Of a stretch of 64,000 nucleotides of DNA, positions 12,401 to 23,265 are shown piece after piece. Source of the DNA: Oscarella lobularis (lineage: Eukaryota > Porifera > Homoscleromorpha > Homosclerophorida > Oscarellidae); NCBI RefSeq assembly GCF_947507565.1, contig NC_089185.1, positions 124,001 through 188,000 on the forward strand, read 5' to 3'. The position numbers and the translations under genes are program-made. Under the pieces are notes generated by a model. The model ran no database searches. It worked only from the letters and a program-made list of their open reading frames with translations, and was not told the origin of the DNA. Numbering within the stretch: the first letter of the stretch is position 1; each line of letters begins with the position of its first letter.

Positions 12401-13470
12401 CGGCTTGGACGCCGAATTGAGCAGAGGCGAGAACTTGAGTCGCAACGACGTTCCCTGTATATCGAAAATGTAGTAACCCTTCGAATGTTCGATTGTGTAT
12501 TTGAGCGTGTTGCCTTGCCAATCGCTAGCGCTCAAACTTCCGACGACCGTTTCGGGTGGACTGTGTTCGTTCACTCGCGTACTCGTCGATTGAATATTGT
12601 AGGGCGGATCGTTGATTCGACGGCAGTAAAGTCTCGGAATCGAATTATAATTCGTCCACTTCGCGGTGCCTTGACACTGAACGCGCGGAAGATTTTGATA
12701 AGAAACGGACGGATAGTACTGGCCAAACGAGTAGCCACTTTGTCCACCAATAAAAGCCAATTTATAATTACTGGGACATTGGAGATAGCAGTAGTTGAGA
12801 TATGTCGTTGTGCAGGATGGAACGATGACTTTCTGGCACGTTGTTCCAAATTGATCCCTATAGGCACTGCCCGGGCAATTCGGCACGTTCGGCCTTCCGC
12901 AGTCGACGGGCCGACACGACGTTCGTCCCGACAAGTAATAACCGTAATGGCATCGACAATAATAACTTCCCACCGTATTGTAGCAGAGATGAGCGCAGGG
13001 ACCGCGGCCACCGTTACTGCTACATTCGTTGACGTCACCGCAGTAGTAGTAGCCATAGGAATAGTATCCACCGTAGCAAGAGCAGCGGCCATTTCTGCAT
13101 ATCTGCTGACATCCGCCGTTCGGTCGACCGCATCGTCGGCTTTCAGTCAAGTGAGGACAGCCGCGGCCTCCCCATTGAGACCAACGCCACACGTAGCGGC
13201 GTCTGTATTGGTAACCATAGCCGCATCGATTGCTACATCCGCCCCAATTTCCCCAGCCTATATAAAAAAGAAAAGGCAACGCCCCTTAGAAACTCAAAAG
13301 GCGTGGTTTTCCCAAACCCCGTTTCCGTTCGCCTTGCACTCACCATTTACTTCGCAATTGACGGGACGCCACCAGCGGCGGCGACGACGACGCCAACCGT
13401 CGCTTTCGCTCCACAGAGACGCAAAGGCGACGAAGGCGAGAAGAAGAACGGCAACGTTGAAACGAAACAT
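6248..13470 (-). CDS. Large type I adhesion receptor: TSP1, EGF, Sushi, about 12 cadherin repeats, EGFs, TM
   Basis: About 2,100-2,200 residues in about a dozen exons. The start [20 protein letters not shown] is a signal peptide, followed by an Arg/Trp-rich stretch. Then come a thrombospondin type 1 repeat ([20 protein letters not shown]), a Tyr/Gly-rich EGF, a calcium-binding EGF ([10 protein letters not shown]...) and a Sushi module ([11 protein letters not shown]). About a dozen cadherin repeats follow, with linkers such as [32 protein letters not shown] and DVNEMPET. Near the membrane are a calcium-binding EGF ([16 protein letters not shown]) and another EGF ([12 protein letters not shown]), then about 110 residues with a dibasic RRKR site. 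The transmembrane helix is [20 protein letters not shown] with an RRRRRGK stop-transfer. The tail contains NPLYD and DPLYD, candidate PTB or phosphotyrosine docking sites, and no classical catenin-binding region that I can see. A surface adhesion or signalling receptor is inferred. No known family with this exact order comes to mind. Confidence 0.9.
9444..9480. repeat. (AAAT)n microsatellite
   Basis: Nine uninterrupted tetranucleotide units in an intron of the cadherin receptor gene. The same AAAT/AATA motif recurs in other introns of the window (for example 30190-30217). Confidence 0.95.
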
Positions 13471-13906
13471 CGTTTTTTTTTTTCGCACTCAAAAGCCTTC
13501 TCAAAGCAACGCAAGTGTGCCCTCGAGATGCTTTCGCGTTGAGTACCGGACCGAGGCTGGCACGAAATCGTCGCTCTCACGTGCACATGTATCCCATCGT
13601 CCTTTGCAAGCGACCAATGAAATTGCAGCGATCTTTAGAAATCACGTGAAAATTTGCAAAAACGTGGGAGGCGATCGTGAGGTGACGATGAGGTACCGCC
13701 AGGTACCGGCGTGTTTTGTGATCGTTATCAGAGCCGTGTATAGAGACTCTATTTTTGGCTCGCTCCCCCAAGGGGACCCACTTTCGAGAGTTGGAGATAT
13801 CGAAGAACGATGCCGGTCCTTTTGAAAGAGCATCTCATCGATCCAAAGATGCAGGCAATCGCAATCAGTCGACTAGATCCGGGCGTCTCAAGAATATCAA
13901 TCCAAG
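13471..13906. promoter_or_regulatory. Divergent spacer, cadherin receptor / PDSS2
   Basis: A 436-bp non-coding interval between the receptor ATG (minus) and the PDSS2 ATG (plus). It should hold both promoters. I see no TATA box at a convincing distance and no RNA gene. Long open frames through it on the plus strand continue antisense through the receptor and are not credible genes. Confidence 0.5.
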
Positions 13907-15255
13907 ATGTTTTCTAGTCGAATTTTTCCGCGTATCTCTCTTGTCCGCGCCAGTAGCATGTGGAGACACGTCTTATCGGAGGCCGAAAAAACAGTCGGAC
14001 ATCCTACGTCCTACTTAGGCCTTCGCTATCTTCTCAGCGACGAAATGTCGAACGTGATGAGAAATTTCAGACGATTGGCAGGCACTAGACATCCCTTGCT
14101 GAAAAAACTTGGGTAAACACAATCCAAAAGCGTCGAATTCGCTCGTTTCGACGTCCTTTGACCAGAGGTTTCCTACTGAACGAGCCAAATAACATTCACG
14201 TGAGGGGATTAGTCGTTTTGCTCATATCCAAGGCAACGCAGTCGTTGCTATCATCCCATCGAGCCCCTCTCGAACCTAGAGACGCGACAGGTTAGGGTCA
14301 CAAATCGAAAATCGTAGTTATTTCCACGAAAAACAGGCATTCTTCCGAGTCAGCGAAAATTAGCCGAAATAACAGAACTCATTCACATGGGCTATCTTAT
14401 GCACGATACGACGCTCACACCGAATGACGAAAACGAGTCGAACGATCTAATCTACGGAAACAAAATGGCCATACTAGCCGGAGACTTTCTCCTTGCAAAC
14501 GCGTCACTCGAACTGGCAAAACTACACAATACAAAGGCAATAATATATATACATATTTCATAATATAATAATATAAATATATTATATAATTTATATAATA
14601 CATAGGAATATTTCACGTGAGTTTCTCACCAGGTAGTCGAATTGATATCTGAAGCGATTGCTGATATCAGCGAGGGAGTATTCATCGAAATAGAACCATC
14701 TGAACCGATATTCCCAGACAGGTTTCCTTGGCTCGTTCCATCCGCGCTATCAGTTGATTTAAATCAGATGGTCCATCGCTGGCTTCATCATACCTATTTA
14801 CAAACGGGTAGTCTATTAGGGAAAAGTTGCCAGGCAGCAATGCTACTCAGTTCCAATGACAGTGACGTAATGGCACACGCCTATGGCCAGCATCTAGCAA
14901 TAGCTAATCAAGTAAAAAACATTATATAAATAAATTATATATATAGGGATTCTTGTCTAGATTCACGAGGATATGATTCCGTTTCGTGCGAATGCGTATG
15001 GATCGCTTCGATCCGGTAACGTTGTGATAGCTCAGACTGGAATCAATGATAAGGTCACTGATTTCAGTACCATCGAGGTGACGTCACTTCTATTTCTGTA
15101 TCTATATACTGAAATTTCTTTAGGATAAACATTTTAATGTTTTGAAAAATCTAGCTCAGTATCACAGCGAAAAAGCGGCAGCCGCTCTCGGCGAATTTCC
15201 CCCGTCAGAAGCGAAGGAAACTCTACTAAAAATAGCCCAGACTATAGCAAACTAA
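13907..15255 (+). CDS. PDSS2: PDSS2, decaprenyl diphosphate synthase subunit 2
   Basis: The non-catalytic partner of PDSS1, which makes the polyprenyl side chain of ubiquinone in mitochondria. The start MFSSRIFPRISLVRASSMWR is a likely transit peptide. It is followed by VLSEAEKTVGHPTSYLGLRY and LLSDEMSNVMRNFRRLAGTR, then HPLLKKLG. Later exons encode RGLVVLLISKA, GNKMAILAGDFLLANASLEL (one I for M difference aside), VVELISEAIADISEGVF, GSLLGKSCQAAM and the C-terminal FPPSEAKETLLKIAQTIAN. All align in order with animal PDSS2. As in the family, the aspartate-rich catalytic motifs of true prenyltransferases are not preserved. The intron 14537-14632 begins with GC, between the conserved LHNTK and VVEL. 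Another donor carries a TGACGTCA palindrome (15079). Confidence 0.95.
14537..14632 (+). other. GC-AG intron of PDSS2
   Basis: A 96-nt AT-rich intron with donor ACAAAG|GCAATA and acceptor CTCACCAG|GTA. It joins NTK to VVEL, which are contiguous in animal PDSS2. There is no GT near the exon end that would preserve both blocks. Confidence 0.8.
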
Positions 15256-15435
15256 ACTCAGTATCTATTTCCGTTATTCGATGTCTAAGGAACACTTTGT
15301 ACTACTAGGAATAAAATAAAATCGTTCGTTTTACCTTGTATTGTTGGGAGTACCCATTTAGTTGAGGCCCCTTCTTACGTAGTTGCCTATAGGAGAACGT
15401 ACATATATCTATCCCCCCCGGATGAGAATTATTTA

Positions 15436-16908
15436 TCAGTACTTCGTCGCCGGCCACGGTTCTCTTGGAAGCGGCTCCAGCCGAATCGGTTTAGATGGGG
15501 CCAATTGATAAGGGGGTTTCTGAACGGGAGCTGAGCCCATGTGAAGATAATCGTAATTGGGAGAATAGTAAGAAAAATCGCTTTGAATAAATTGTGCGGG
15601 ATTGGTATCAGAATAGGGAGCTGACCAGCTTCTACGCGAAATATTGAGCGAAGAACGTCGGACTGTCCCCGCTCTCTTACTTGTCTTGAGAGTCCCATGA
15701 GAGTCCGGAAGTAATACTTACTTCATGTTCGTCTTTAGAAACGTCGTTCTTCTCCTTCTTCTTCAGATCCCACATCTCAGTCAATTTAGAAGACTGAACC
15801 TTGGGATGATTTTTAAATCGAGCTCTATTTAATTAAAGAATCTCAAATAAAAAAACGGTTCACAGACACGAATTTCACCTTATAGATGCGCTAGACTTCT
15901 CCGGCTTTCCTACAGACTTCAAATAGACTCTTAGATAATTAGTTTGTTTCTTGAGAGGATGCGGCATCACGATAGGTCTCTTCAAAGACCACAAACTCTC
16001 CTTCTTCAAAACGTTTCTTTTTCTCGTCATTCCTACGTAGCTGAGCGACTTCGTCGCGCCGACGTCATCATCGTCGCTTTCGCCGACTTCCGGGGGCTTC
16101 CATATCGGTATTTTAGCGAGCGATTTCTGTTCAAGATCTCGCGTTCTTTTGATCTGATCTTCATCCAGCGTTCCAGGCGCGTGTCGAATAAGCAGTTCCA
16201 TTGCGCGAGTCACCTCATCAACGATTTGCTGGCTCAACATTGGCCTTTCAATATTCTTAGGAATATCTGTGAAGAAAAATTATTTTTTTTAGATTGTTTA
16301 TAGCTGGGTTGCTAACCGGAAGCGAGACTTCTTTTAATGTGCTCCTCTTTTTTAGATTTATATTTTCGAAATTGTTTTTGTAAAGTTCTAGCCGCAGCTT
16401 CTGTTAATTAATTAATAATAATAAAATATCTATAGTACACGTAATAATACCTTGATCTTCTCTTTGTCTTATTAAATTTGCCGCTTTTCGTCGCCCAATC
16501 ATTCCCCGATAATGTCGTTGCACGATCGTAGCCGCTGCAGTCGCGCGTTCCTTTTCCTCTTCCTCCTCCCCACCTCTCCTTTCGACGCTCATTTCCTTCT
16601 CGTACAAAGCGGCGAACTCGCTTCCCAAATTCTCCTCTCCGCTTCGCTTTTTTCTCGCCCTATGCTCCCTATATCGTCTCTGTATGAGCAAAGCAGCGTC
16701 GTCTCTCTCTCCTAGCAACAGGACAAACACGATTAACCGATTGGTCCACCCTCTCTAGCCCTCCTACTGTCTTTGCTATTTATTATTATTTTTCTATACT
16801 ATAGGCTTTCTCTCGAAGTCGTCGGAGTCGGTCGCGAGCCCGTTTTCCCCGAAAATGAGCTTGCAATTTCGTCGCCGCTGCCACTTCCTCGTCGCCGTGT
16901 CGAGACAT
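15436..16908 (-). CDS. Protein with four IQ (calmodulin-binding) motifs
   Basis: The start ATG at 16908-16906 opens exon 1, MSRHGDEEVAAATKLQAHFR, which already contains an IQ motif (KLQAHFRGKRARDRLRR). The join to the next exon is phase 1, giving YRERDDAALLIQRRYREHRA, the second IQ motif. A third (TIVQRHYRGMIGRRKAANLI) and a fourth (ARTLQKQFRKYKSKKEEH) follow. Later exons encode LSQQIVDEVTRAMELLIRHA and an acidic patch (ESDDDDVG). The last exon ends EPLPREPWPATKY before the stop at 15438-15436. IQ motifs bind calmodulin or related EF-hand proteins without needing calcium. I do not recognise an orthologue. A ciliary or cytoskeletal role would be a guess from other multi-IQ proteins. It is head-to-head with ACAD8, 235 bp apart. 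Confidence 0.75.
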
Positions 16909-17143
16909 TTTTTTTTCTTTCTAAGATCCCGTCTCGAGCACTAGCTACAAACCCGTTGTCATGCCATCGTCCCAAAGAAAACAGGCGACGCGCCGATTCA
17001 GGGTTTCCTCCCATTAGAAAGACGTCGATAATGTTACTTTTACGTTACTCACCCATATCAGAGAATCCTCGCCTTCGAATTTTTCTAAATGTCCTTAGAA
17101 ATGGCGAAATACTCAAACTGACAACGCGCGTTAGTGCCTAAAT

Positions 17144-19134
17144 ATGACGTCGCTTGGCCGTCGACTACTACTGCGATCAAGCCTTCCTACCTCGGCTCTC
17201 CGCAGCCTGACCCATTGGTCATTAGAAAGAAGTTGCATAGATCGTACGAAAAAGTTTCGTCTTGCGGCGACGTGGTGATAAAGCGTAGTCTCGCAGCTGC
17301 CGACGGATTGAACGAAGAGCAGCGAGAATTCCAGCAAGTCGCTACGGCATTTGCTCAAAATGAAATGAAACCGCACATGAAGAAGTGGGACGAAAAAGTA
17401 GAGCAATCCCACACGTGACACATCAAATGTATCAAATTTTCGACATAGGAAATATTCCCCCAAGACGTTCTAAAACAGGCAGCTGACCTAGGATTCGGAG
17501 GTGCAACCCTAAATAAAAAATCCCCATTACGATAAAGATCCTTTTATGTAGGAATTTACACAAGAACTGACTATGGTGGCAGTGGACTCTCTCGTCTCGA
17601 CGCGTCCATCATATTCGAAGCTTTGGCTGGGGGTTGTGTTAGCACTACGGCTTATCTTTCAATACACAAGTAAATTTAAGCACGACTCTCCTCCAAGAGA
17701 AACTTTGACTCGTTTCCGGGTTAGCATGTGTGTTTGGATGGTGGATCAGTTCGGAAATAAAGAGCAGAGAGAGAAATGGATTCCTCAACTCGCATCTATG
17801 AACGTAATTACAAAAAAAATAAACTTAATTAACAGAAACGTAGTGATTCTGTACTTGGGGTCAGCTATTCGCTTCCTACTGTCTGACTGAACCAGGTAAA
17901 CAATCAAACTACAAACGTTTACTTTAGAAAGAAATTTTTTTTAAAAAGGAGCGGGAAGTGATGCTGCGTCTCTCGCTACATCAGCGAGACGAGACGGCGA
18001 TCACTACGTTCTCAACGGAACAAAAGTACACTGCAACATCTAGTAGCAATAATAACTGACTTTTTTGTCCTCTCAGTCTTTTATTAGCGGAGGGCAGGCG
18101 TCTGGTTTTTACGTAGTAATGGCAAGAACTGGAGAAAAGGGTACGGTACTTAAAAAATGTATGATATTTAATTAAATCAAATCACGTGTTTAGGTTCTAA
18201 AGGAATCACTTGCATGTTTGTTGAAAATGGTACAAAGGGGTTGAGCTTCGGTGCCAAGGAAAAGAAAGTAACGAGACTATAATACGGGACTGAGAGGGAG
18301 GGAAGGGGAAGTTTTACTTTGATCAAGGTGGGTTGGAATTCTCAACCAACGAGAATGGTTATATTCGAAGACTGCAGAATTCCAATTATAAATCGAATAG
18401 GACTAGAGGGCCAAGTGAGAATAATAATAGAAAACCTCGTTTTCGTCAATAATACTAATCCACTATAGGGATTTAATATTGCTATGCAAGGGCTCAACGG
18501 CGGACGAATCAACATAGGTTTGACTAACTAAAGAGAATAATTTAGTTACTTTGACGTCTGCCTATAGCATCTTGTAGTTTGGGGGCTGCTCAGTCATCAA
18601 TAGAAATCACTAGAGAACACCTCGAAGACAGGGTCCAATTCAATAGACCACTAGCTCAAAACCAGGTTCATTATATATAAAATTAATAAATCAATTTAAT
18701 TTTTTTGATTAGTATTTGCAATTCAAATTGGCCGACATGGCAACGGATCTCGTCGCATCTCGACTCATGGTGCGAAATGCGGCGAGACACTTGGACAGCA
18801 AATCGCCCCAGGCCGTCCACCTATGTTCCATGGCAAAGCTTTTTGCCACAGACAAGTGTTTCAATGTACAAATAAAAGAAAACTTGTAGCTGAATTTCTA
18901 ACTCTTTTAAATTAAGATTTGTAATGATGCACTTCAGCTTCACGGTGGCTATGGCTACTTGAAGGATTATGCCGTCCAACAGTACATGAGGGATACAAGA
19001 GTACACCAAATTTTAGAAGGTATATATGCAATGATCATTAAATCGTTATACTGACTCCTTATAAAGGTACCAATGAAATCATGAGGGGAATCATTGCCGG
19101 AGGCCTTTTGCCAGACACACCCATTTTTCGCTGA
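17144..19134 (+). CDS. ACAD8: ACAD8, isobutyryl-CoA dehydrogenase (mitochondrial)
   Basis: An FAD-dependent acyl-CoA dehydrogenase of valine catabolism that oxidises isobutyryl-CoA to methacrylyl-CoA. The start [20 protein letters not shown] is an Arg/Ser-rich mitochondrial presequence. The mature part begins [20 protein letters not shown]. Family signatures occur in order: [20 protein letters not shown] (flavin-binding loop), [60 protein letters not shown] and [20 protein letters not shown] at the end. The catalytic Glu should be in ILEGTNE, as in other short and branched acyl-CoA dehydrogenases. GGRINIASCSLG favours ACAD8 over short-chain relatives. The first intron (17254-17288) appears to be only 35 nt. 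There are about ten exons. Confidence 0.92.
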
Positions 19135-19166
19135 TGATTAATTAATAATTATTATTAATAAACAAC

Positions 19167-19733
19167 TCACCACCATCGATAATGAGCAAAGGCTCGATTG
19201 GCTTCAGCGATCTTATGCAATTCGACTTTTTTTCTAATTACCGTTCCTTCTCCCTTGTAGGCGTCGACTAATTCGAGAGCGAGTTTTCGAGACATTCCAT
19301 GTCCGGGTCTTTCTCTCGCCGCCGTTATGATCCACTTGATGGCGAGAAAGCGACGTCGTTTTTCGGCGAGCGGCCCCGGCACTTGATACATTTTGCCCGC
19401 TCGACGAATTTTCGTGATTCCCACGACCGGTTTCGCGTTTTCGACGGCTTTGTGGAAGATTTCTAACGGACTCGAGTCCCATTCCTCTTTCGTTTGCTCT
19501 TTTTTGACGTCGTATAGGGCCCTGCGAAAGATTTGCTGCGATAGGGACTTCTTTCCGTCCCACATCATGCAATTGACGAATTTGTTCGCTAATTCGTCGT
19601 AGAAAATCGACGGATTCGCGTGCGAATCGGCGGGCGGAGTGCTCGAACTCGACGACGTAAAGCGAAACGATAGAATAGGCGATCCGGTTCGAAGAAAAGC
19701 GCAGAGAAACGGAGGTCGACGAAGCAACGCCAT
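19167..19733 (-). CDS. MRPS7: MRPS7, mitochondrial ribosomal protein uS7m
   Basis: A single-exon gene of 188 codons beginning at a genuine ATG. It encodes the head protein of the mitochondrial small ribosomal subunit, which contacts 12S rRNA. The N-terminus MALLRRPPFLCAFLRTGSPI is a mitochondrial presequence. The S7 fold is marked by FVNCMMWDGKKSLSQQIFRR, LEIFHKAVENAKPVVGITK, RRFLAIKWIITAARERPGHG and the C-terminal KKVELHKIAEANRAFAHYRW. The length is a little shorter than vertebrate MRPS7. It is tail-to-tail with ACAD8, 32 bp apart. It is one of three intronless genes here among strongly split neighbours. Confidence 0.95.
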   Translation of the reverse strand: MALLRRPPFLCAFLRTGSPILSFRFTSSSSSTPPADSHANPSIFYDELANKFVNCMMWDGKKSLSQQIFRRALYDVKKEQTKEEWDSSPLEIFHKAVENAKPVVGITKIRRAGKMYQVPGPLAEKRRRFLAIKWIITAARERPGHGMSRKLALELVDAYKGEGTVIRKKVELHKIAEANRAFAHYRWW

Positions 19734-19837
19734 AGCACGTGATTACGATGAAGAGGCCCGGACCAAGGAGAAGGAAAAAAACTCGCGCAGATTGTACTGT
19801 ATAATGTGTGATTCGCTTAAATGAAAAACAGAATCCG

Positions 19838-20374
19838 CTAGAATTGGATCATTTGTCCCTAAAACAGAAAAAAATGAGCAACAAGTCCATTTTTTCTCCT
19901 TTGGCTTTTTTACCTTTCTCTTCTTGTCTCCGCCCAGTTCAAAATGCTTGCATCGCTTGATCGGGACCTGCTTCTTCATTTTGCACACTTGACATTCCAT
20001 CCTTAGTACAATTTTCTTGGTCGTTTTCGCCTAAAACCAGGGCTGTAGACAAAAGGGGTCCCCGCGCCGATTCACGTACCTTCTTATGGAAAATTGGCTT
20101 CGTTTGACCGCCGTACCCTTTCTGTTTTCGATCGTAGCGCCTTTTTCCTATCGAAGAAGTCGCTCGAAGGTCGCTCGAAAGCTTTCACTCGCAACAGAAC
20201 CGACCTTGAACGTAGAGAGTCGCTTTTCCGGCCTTATACTGCGACACCTTGTGCAGCGTATGCCTCTTGCACTTCATTCGGCAAAACGTCTTTCTCGTTT
20301 TCGGCACGTTAACCTAAAAGCGAGCGCGAGCGTCGGATGGCCGAGATTCGCCGAGATCTAAAAGCACCCACCAT
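19838..20374 (-). CDS. RPL36A: RPL36A, 60S ribosomal protein eL42
   Basis: A cytosolic large-subunit ribosomal protein near the E site. The ATG is the whole of coding exon 1; an intron (20371-20314) separates it from [20 protein letters not shown]. Further exons give [57 protein letters not shown] and [17 protein letters not shown] last short exon encodes GQMIQF and stop, matching the conserved GQVIQF terminus. The paired cysteines of the zinc ribbon (C-x2-C and C-x2-C) are present. The ATG-then-intron arrangement is typical of ribosomal protein genes. Confidence 0.95.
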
Positions 20375-20509
20375 GATGTCCCCGCTAGCGAAAACACGCC
20401 TACCAACAAATCCCGGATAATACATTCGCACCTAACTGTACACAGGATCGCTAGAAAGAACAAAAAAAAGCGACAACAGCCCTATAAAACTTAAGCAGGC
20501 GGAATAATA

Positions 20510-22296
20510 CTAAAACGAAGTTTCGAGATTGTCTTCATTACCTGCAGTTCTTGGTTGATATCCATTAGGCAAGCCATTCTGCTCAGCATCGTCATCATCC
20601 GGCACCTCGGGCGGTTTCTCACTTTCCGGCACGGGAGCTCGTTCCATTTTCGAACGACGAAGCTCCTCAATGCAAGGCTGAACAATTTCAGATATAACCT
20701 TGTCGTCGTCATAATCTCGATTGGCCAATGACTGCAAGTGTCCAACTACGTCTTCAAATTTTAATTTCAGTAATTCCTCTAGAAGAGAAAAGTTAGCAGG
20801 TGCGTTTATTTTTAATAGGCCAGGATTTACTTTGATGCAATTTGAGAACCCCGTAGGACGTTGCCGTGATCACAACTTCACCCAAAAACAAATACAAATC
20901 CCAAAGACGCAACGTTAAAGAAAACGGCGTCTATCCCCAAAAAATTCAAAATAAAAAAATTATTATTAACTAATAAACTCACTCGATCTAGAAAACACTG
21001 TAGGAACCATTTGGTTCCATATAAAGAAGGCTCGACGTCTTCTTTCGACTATGAAAAAGTATCAAGAGATTCAAAGGATAATCGAATGACTTTATTATAT
21101 ATACCAAATGCTTGTGCAACTTGGGTAGATACTTCTGTCGAACGCTTTTGTGATGATCAAAGGCTCGTAGGAGCTTCGGAAGACCCGGAACAAAATAACC
21201 TAAATAACCAATGCATAAACGCCACGCAAAAGTTATTAATTAACCGTGCATAGAATATTTGCTGTCTTTGAGAAGAACAACTAAAGCCCAAAACGCATCC
21301 TAGTGTAGAAAAAACTATAAAAAAGTCTCCAATTTTTATGCTAATCGATACCTCTTCATTGAGATACATAAGCAGGAGAGCGGCAATTCCACTCATACCC
21401 TGACAATATCCAACATGCTGCAAAATTAATCAATTTTTAATAAATTAATTGAATCTTTTGGCATCTTTACTTTGTTGTACATTGAATAGGCAGCCAAAAT
21501 GTGAAAAAGAGCTTGTTGTCTTTATTAGGAAACAAATATAGATTAATTAAACTTTTTTATTTGAGCTCATACTTGACATTGTATCTCTCCCGAAACATGA
21601 TATGATCGCGATACGTTCGATTCACGTCCAAATCGATTTGCCTTATATCCGGAGACACCTTCCGAGCCAATTGCCTCATATTCTTAATTAATTGCCTCTA
21701 GGGGACTTCTCTTTTCGACGACACGCGAACGATTACCTCGTAGACGCGCGGTTTCCTGACTTTTTCCAGTTCCAACAACTTCTGCCAGGCGGCCGATCGC
21801 AGCGAGTCGGGAACGCCCTTGAACATCCTCTTGCGTAGCTACGTGACGTCGCGCGTCAGAGAAAAGCCCGGGATACCGGCAAAATGACTGAGAGTCGAAC
21901 CTTTTCGCTATCGCGGTATTTTTCCCACTTCGAGAGCATTTTATTCCACTTCATTTGCCGCTCGCGTTCGTGCTGAAGATATTTCTCGCTGTATCGAACT
22001 TCGGCCAGGTGCTTTTTACTAGAAAACGAATAGACTAAAGAGGAAGCGCGGCGATGACGTTTTCTCACTGTAAAAACCCGTGGCGATCTGTCGAAAGATA
22101 AACGTCGAAATTCGGATCCTCCCAAGGATCGATGGCCGCTCCCTCTTCGCGGCCCTAAAAAGGGAAAAAAATCGATTTCGAGCGTTTCCCGCGCGATTTC
22201 GCTACATACGCGATCGTATTTTGCTACAATGGCCGCTCGTTCGGCATCTTTGTCCGATTCGGTGAACGCGGCGATGGCAGTCGCGTCTTCACTCAT
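20510..22296 (-). CDS. USP6NL: TBC-domain RabGAP, USP6NL/RN-tre type
   Basis: A GTPase-activating protein for Rabs in endocytic and Golgi traffic. The N-terminus [20 protein letters not shown] leads into [13 protein letters not shown], as in RN-tre (QERAEIVAKYDRG). Then come [53 protein letters not shown] (the catalytic Arg motif IxxDxxR should lie in [11 protein letters not shown]) and [20 protein letters not shown]. The glutamine-finger motif [20 protein letters not shown] follows, then [20 protein letters not shown] and [12 protein letters not shown]. The last exon encodes an acidic, proline-rich tail (about 75 residues), far shorter than the long proline-rich C-terminus of vertebrate USP6NL. 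It could equally be called TBC1D10-related, but N-terminal similarity favours USP6NL. Confidence 0.9.
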
Positions 22297-22479
22297 AATT
22301 CTTCAATGATTTCGACGATTTCGAAGCGAAATCGAACCATCCGACGCCCGAAATCGATCGGGGTCGTTATATCGTTTAGAAAACGCCGCGACAGAGAAAC
22401 GGTTGACGAGCAACGATCGTCGCTTCGACCCCAGCAGCGAAACTCCGCCCAGAATCTTTATGCGCATGCGCACTTTAAT

Positions 22480-23132
22480 ATGTCTAACGATTTGACGTCG
22501 GCGTGTGCGAGCGGTGACGTCAAAGTAGCACATACCGTAATTCCTTCGACTTCCTCGTTCGTTTAGCCCCCCGTATTTAGACTGTCGATGCTTTACTTGC
22601 TAAGGGAGCTGATCCCAATAGAAAATCGTCCGAAGGATTCGCTCCCTTGTGTCTAGCCGCCTTTTGGGGTCATTCGGATGTCTGCGAGACATTGTTGGAA
22701 AGGGGGTGAGTAGAGTAGGATGAGACGCGCCACTTCCCTTGAGATTTCCCCCAGTGCTGACGTAAACGGAACGAATACCGGGACTTTGTGGACGGCAGCT
22801 CATTGCGCCGCTTTCCAAGGTCACGGAAAGGCCCTGATGATTATAATGAATCACAGTCCCAATTTGACGTTGAAGGATCACGAGGGAAGGTGTAGACTTT
22901 TAATTAATGTAAGAGGGAAATGAATAATCATGATTGGTTCTTCAGAACAGCCGCTGATTTCGGATCGGCGCTTGATTCTGTTTGGCCATTCTTTGGGGGT
23001 ACTGTACCATATAAAAGTTTATATACTATTGATTCTCCTATGATCTCAGCCAAAGGCTGCAAGAGAACCACAAAGGCAGATCTCATAGCCAAAAAAATAG
23101 TTAAAAAAGTACGCGTGGCTCTTACGTACTAA
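22480..23132 (+). CDS. Small ankyrin-repeat protein
   Basis: The start MSNDLTSACASGDVKVAHT joins in phase 0 to TVDALLAKGADPNRKSSEGF. The following repeats are APLCLAAFWGHSDVCETLLE and ADVNGTNTGTLWTAAHCAAF, then QGHGKALMIIMNHSPNLTLK. The next exon gives TAADFGSALDSVWPFFG and then KGCKRTTKADLIAKKIVKK. This is three to four ankyrin repeats plus a basic C-terminal extension, about 150 residues in all. I recall a similar WPFF...GC-x-RT-x-K-x-(D/E)LI ending in small animal ankyrin proteins but cannot name the orthologue. It is head-to-head with USP6NL (183 bp). The last intron or stop is uncertain: GTACGC after IVKK could be a donor, in which case the gene runs further right and overlaps the minus-strand exon at 23158-23265. 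Confidence 0.8.
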
Positions 23133-23157
23133 GTAATCAACAAAACAATAATCTTAC

Positions 23158-23265
23158 CTTTGTAAGATTGCAAGTACGCCTTCTTCTCACGCTGCAACCG
23201 AATCACATGATCCACAGGCATATTTTTCAAGGCCTGGCTCAGCATACGTTCTAGAAACGCAGCCA
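23158..23265 (-). CDS. Isolated coding-like exon, unknown small gene
   Basis: A 108-nt open stretch bounded by a strong acceptor (CCCTCTGTCTTAG) and a consensus donor (AAAG|GTAAGA) on the minus strand. It encodes AAFLERMLSQALKNMPVDHV then IRLQREKKAYLQSYK, an amphipathic, basic helix-like sequence. A possible first exon starts at the ATG near 23459 (MQQASRFPKRKTRF...), but I could not join the two in frame with confidence. Downstream, the next acceptor on this strand (CTTGCAG, near 23055) would end the protein at once and would be antisense to the ankyrin gene. No family recognised. Confidence 0.35.

Noticed and set aside
12140-13825. 561-codon plus-strand open frame
   Set aside because: It is entirely antisense to the cadherin receptor's coding exons and promoter, has no start context, is dominated by Arg/Val/Ile from reverse-complemented codons, and shows no domain.
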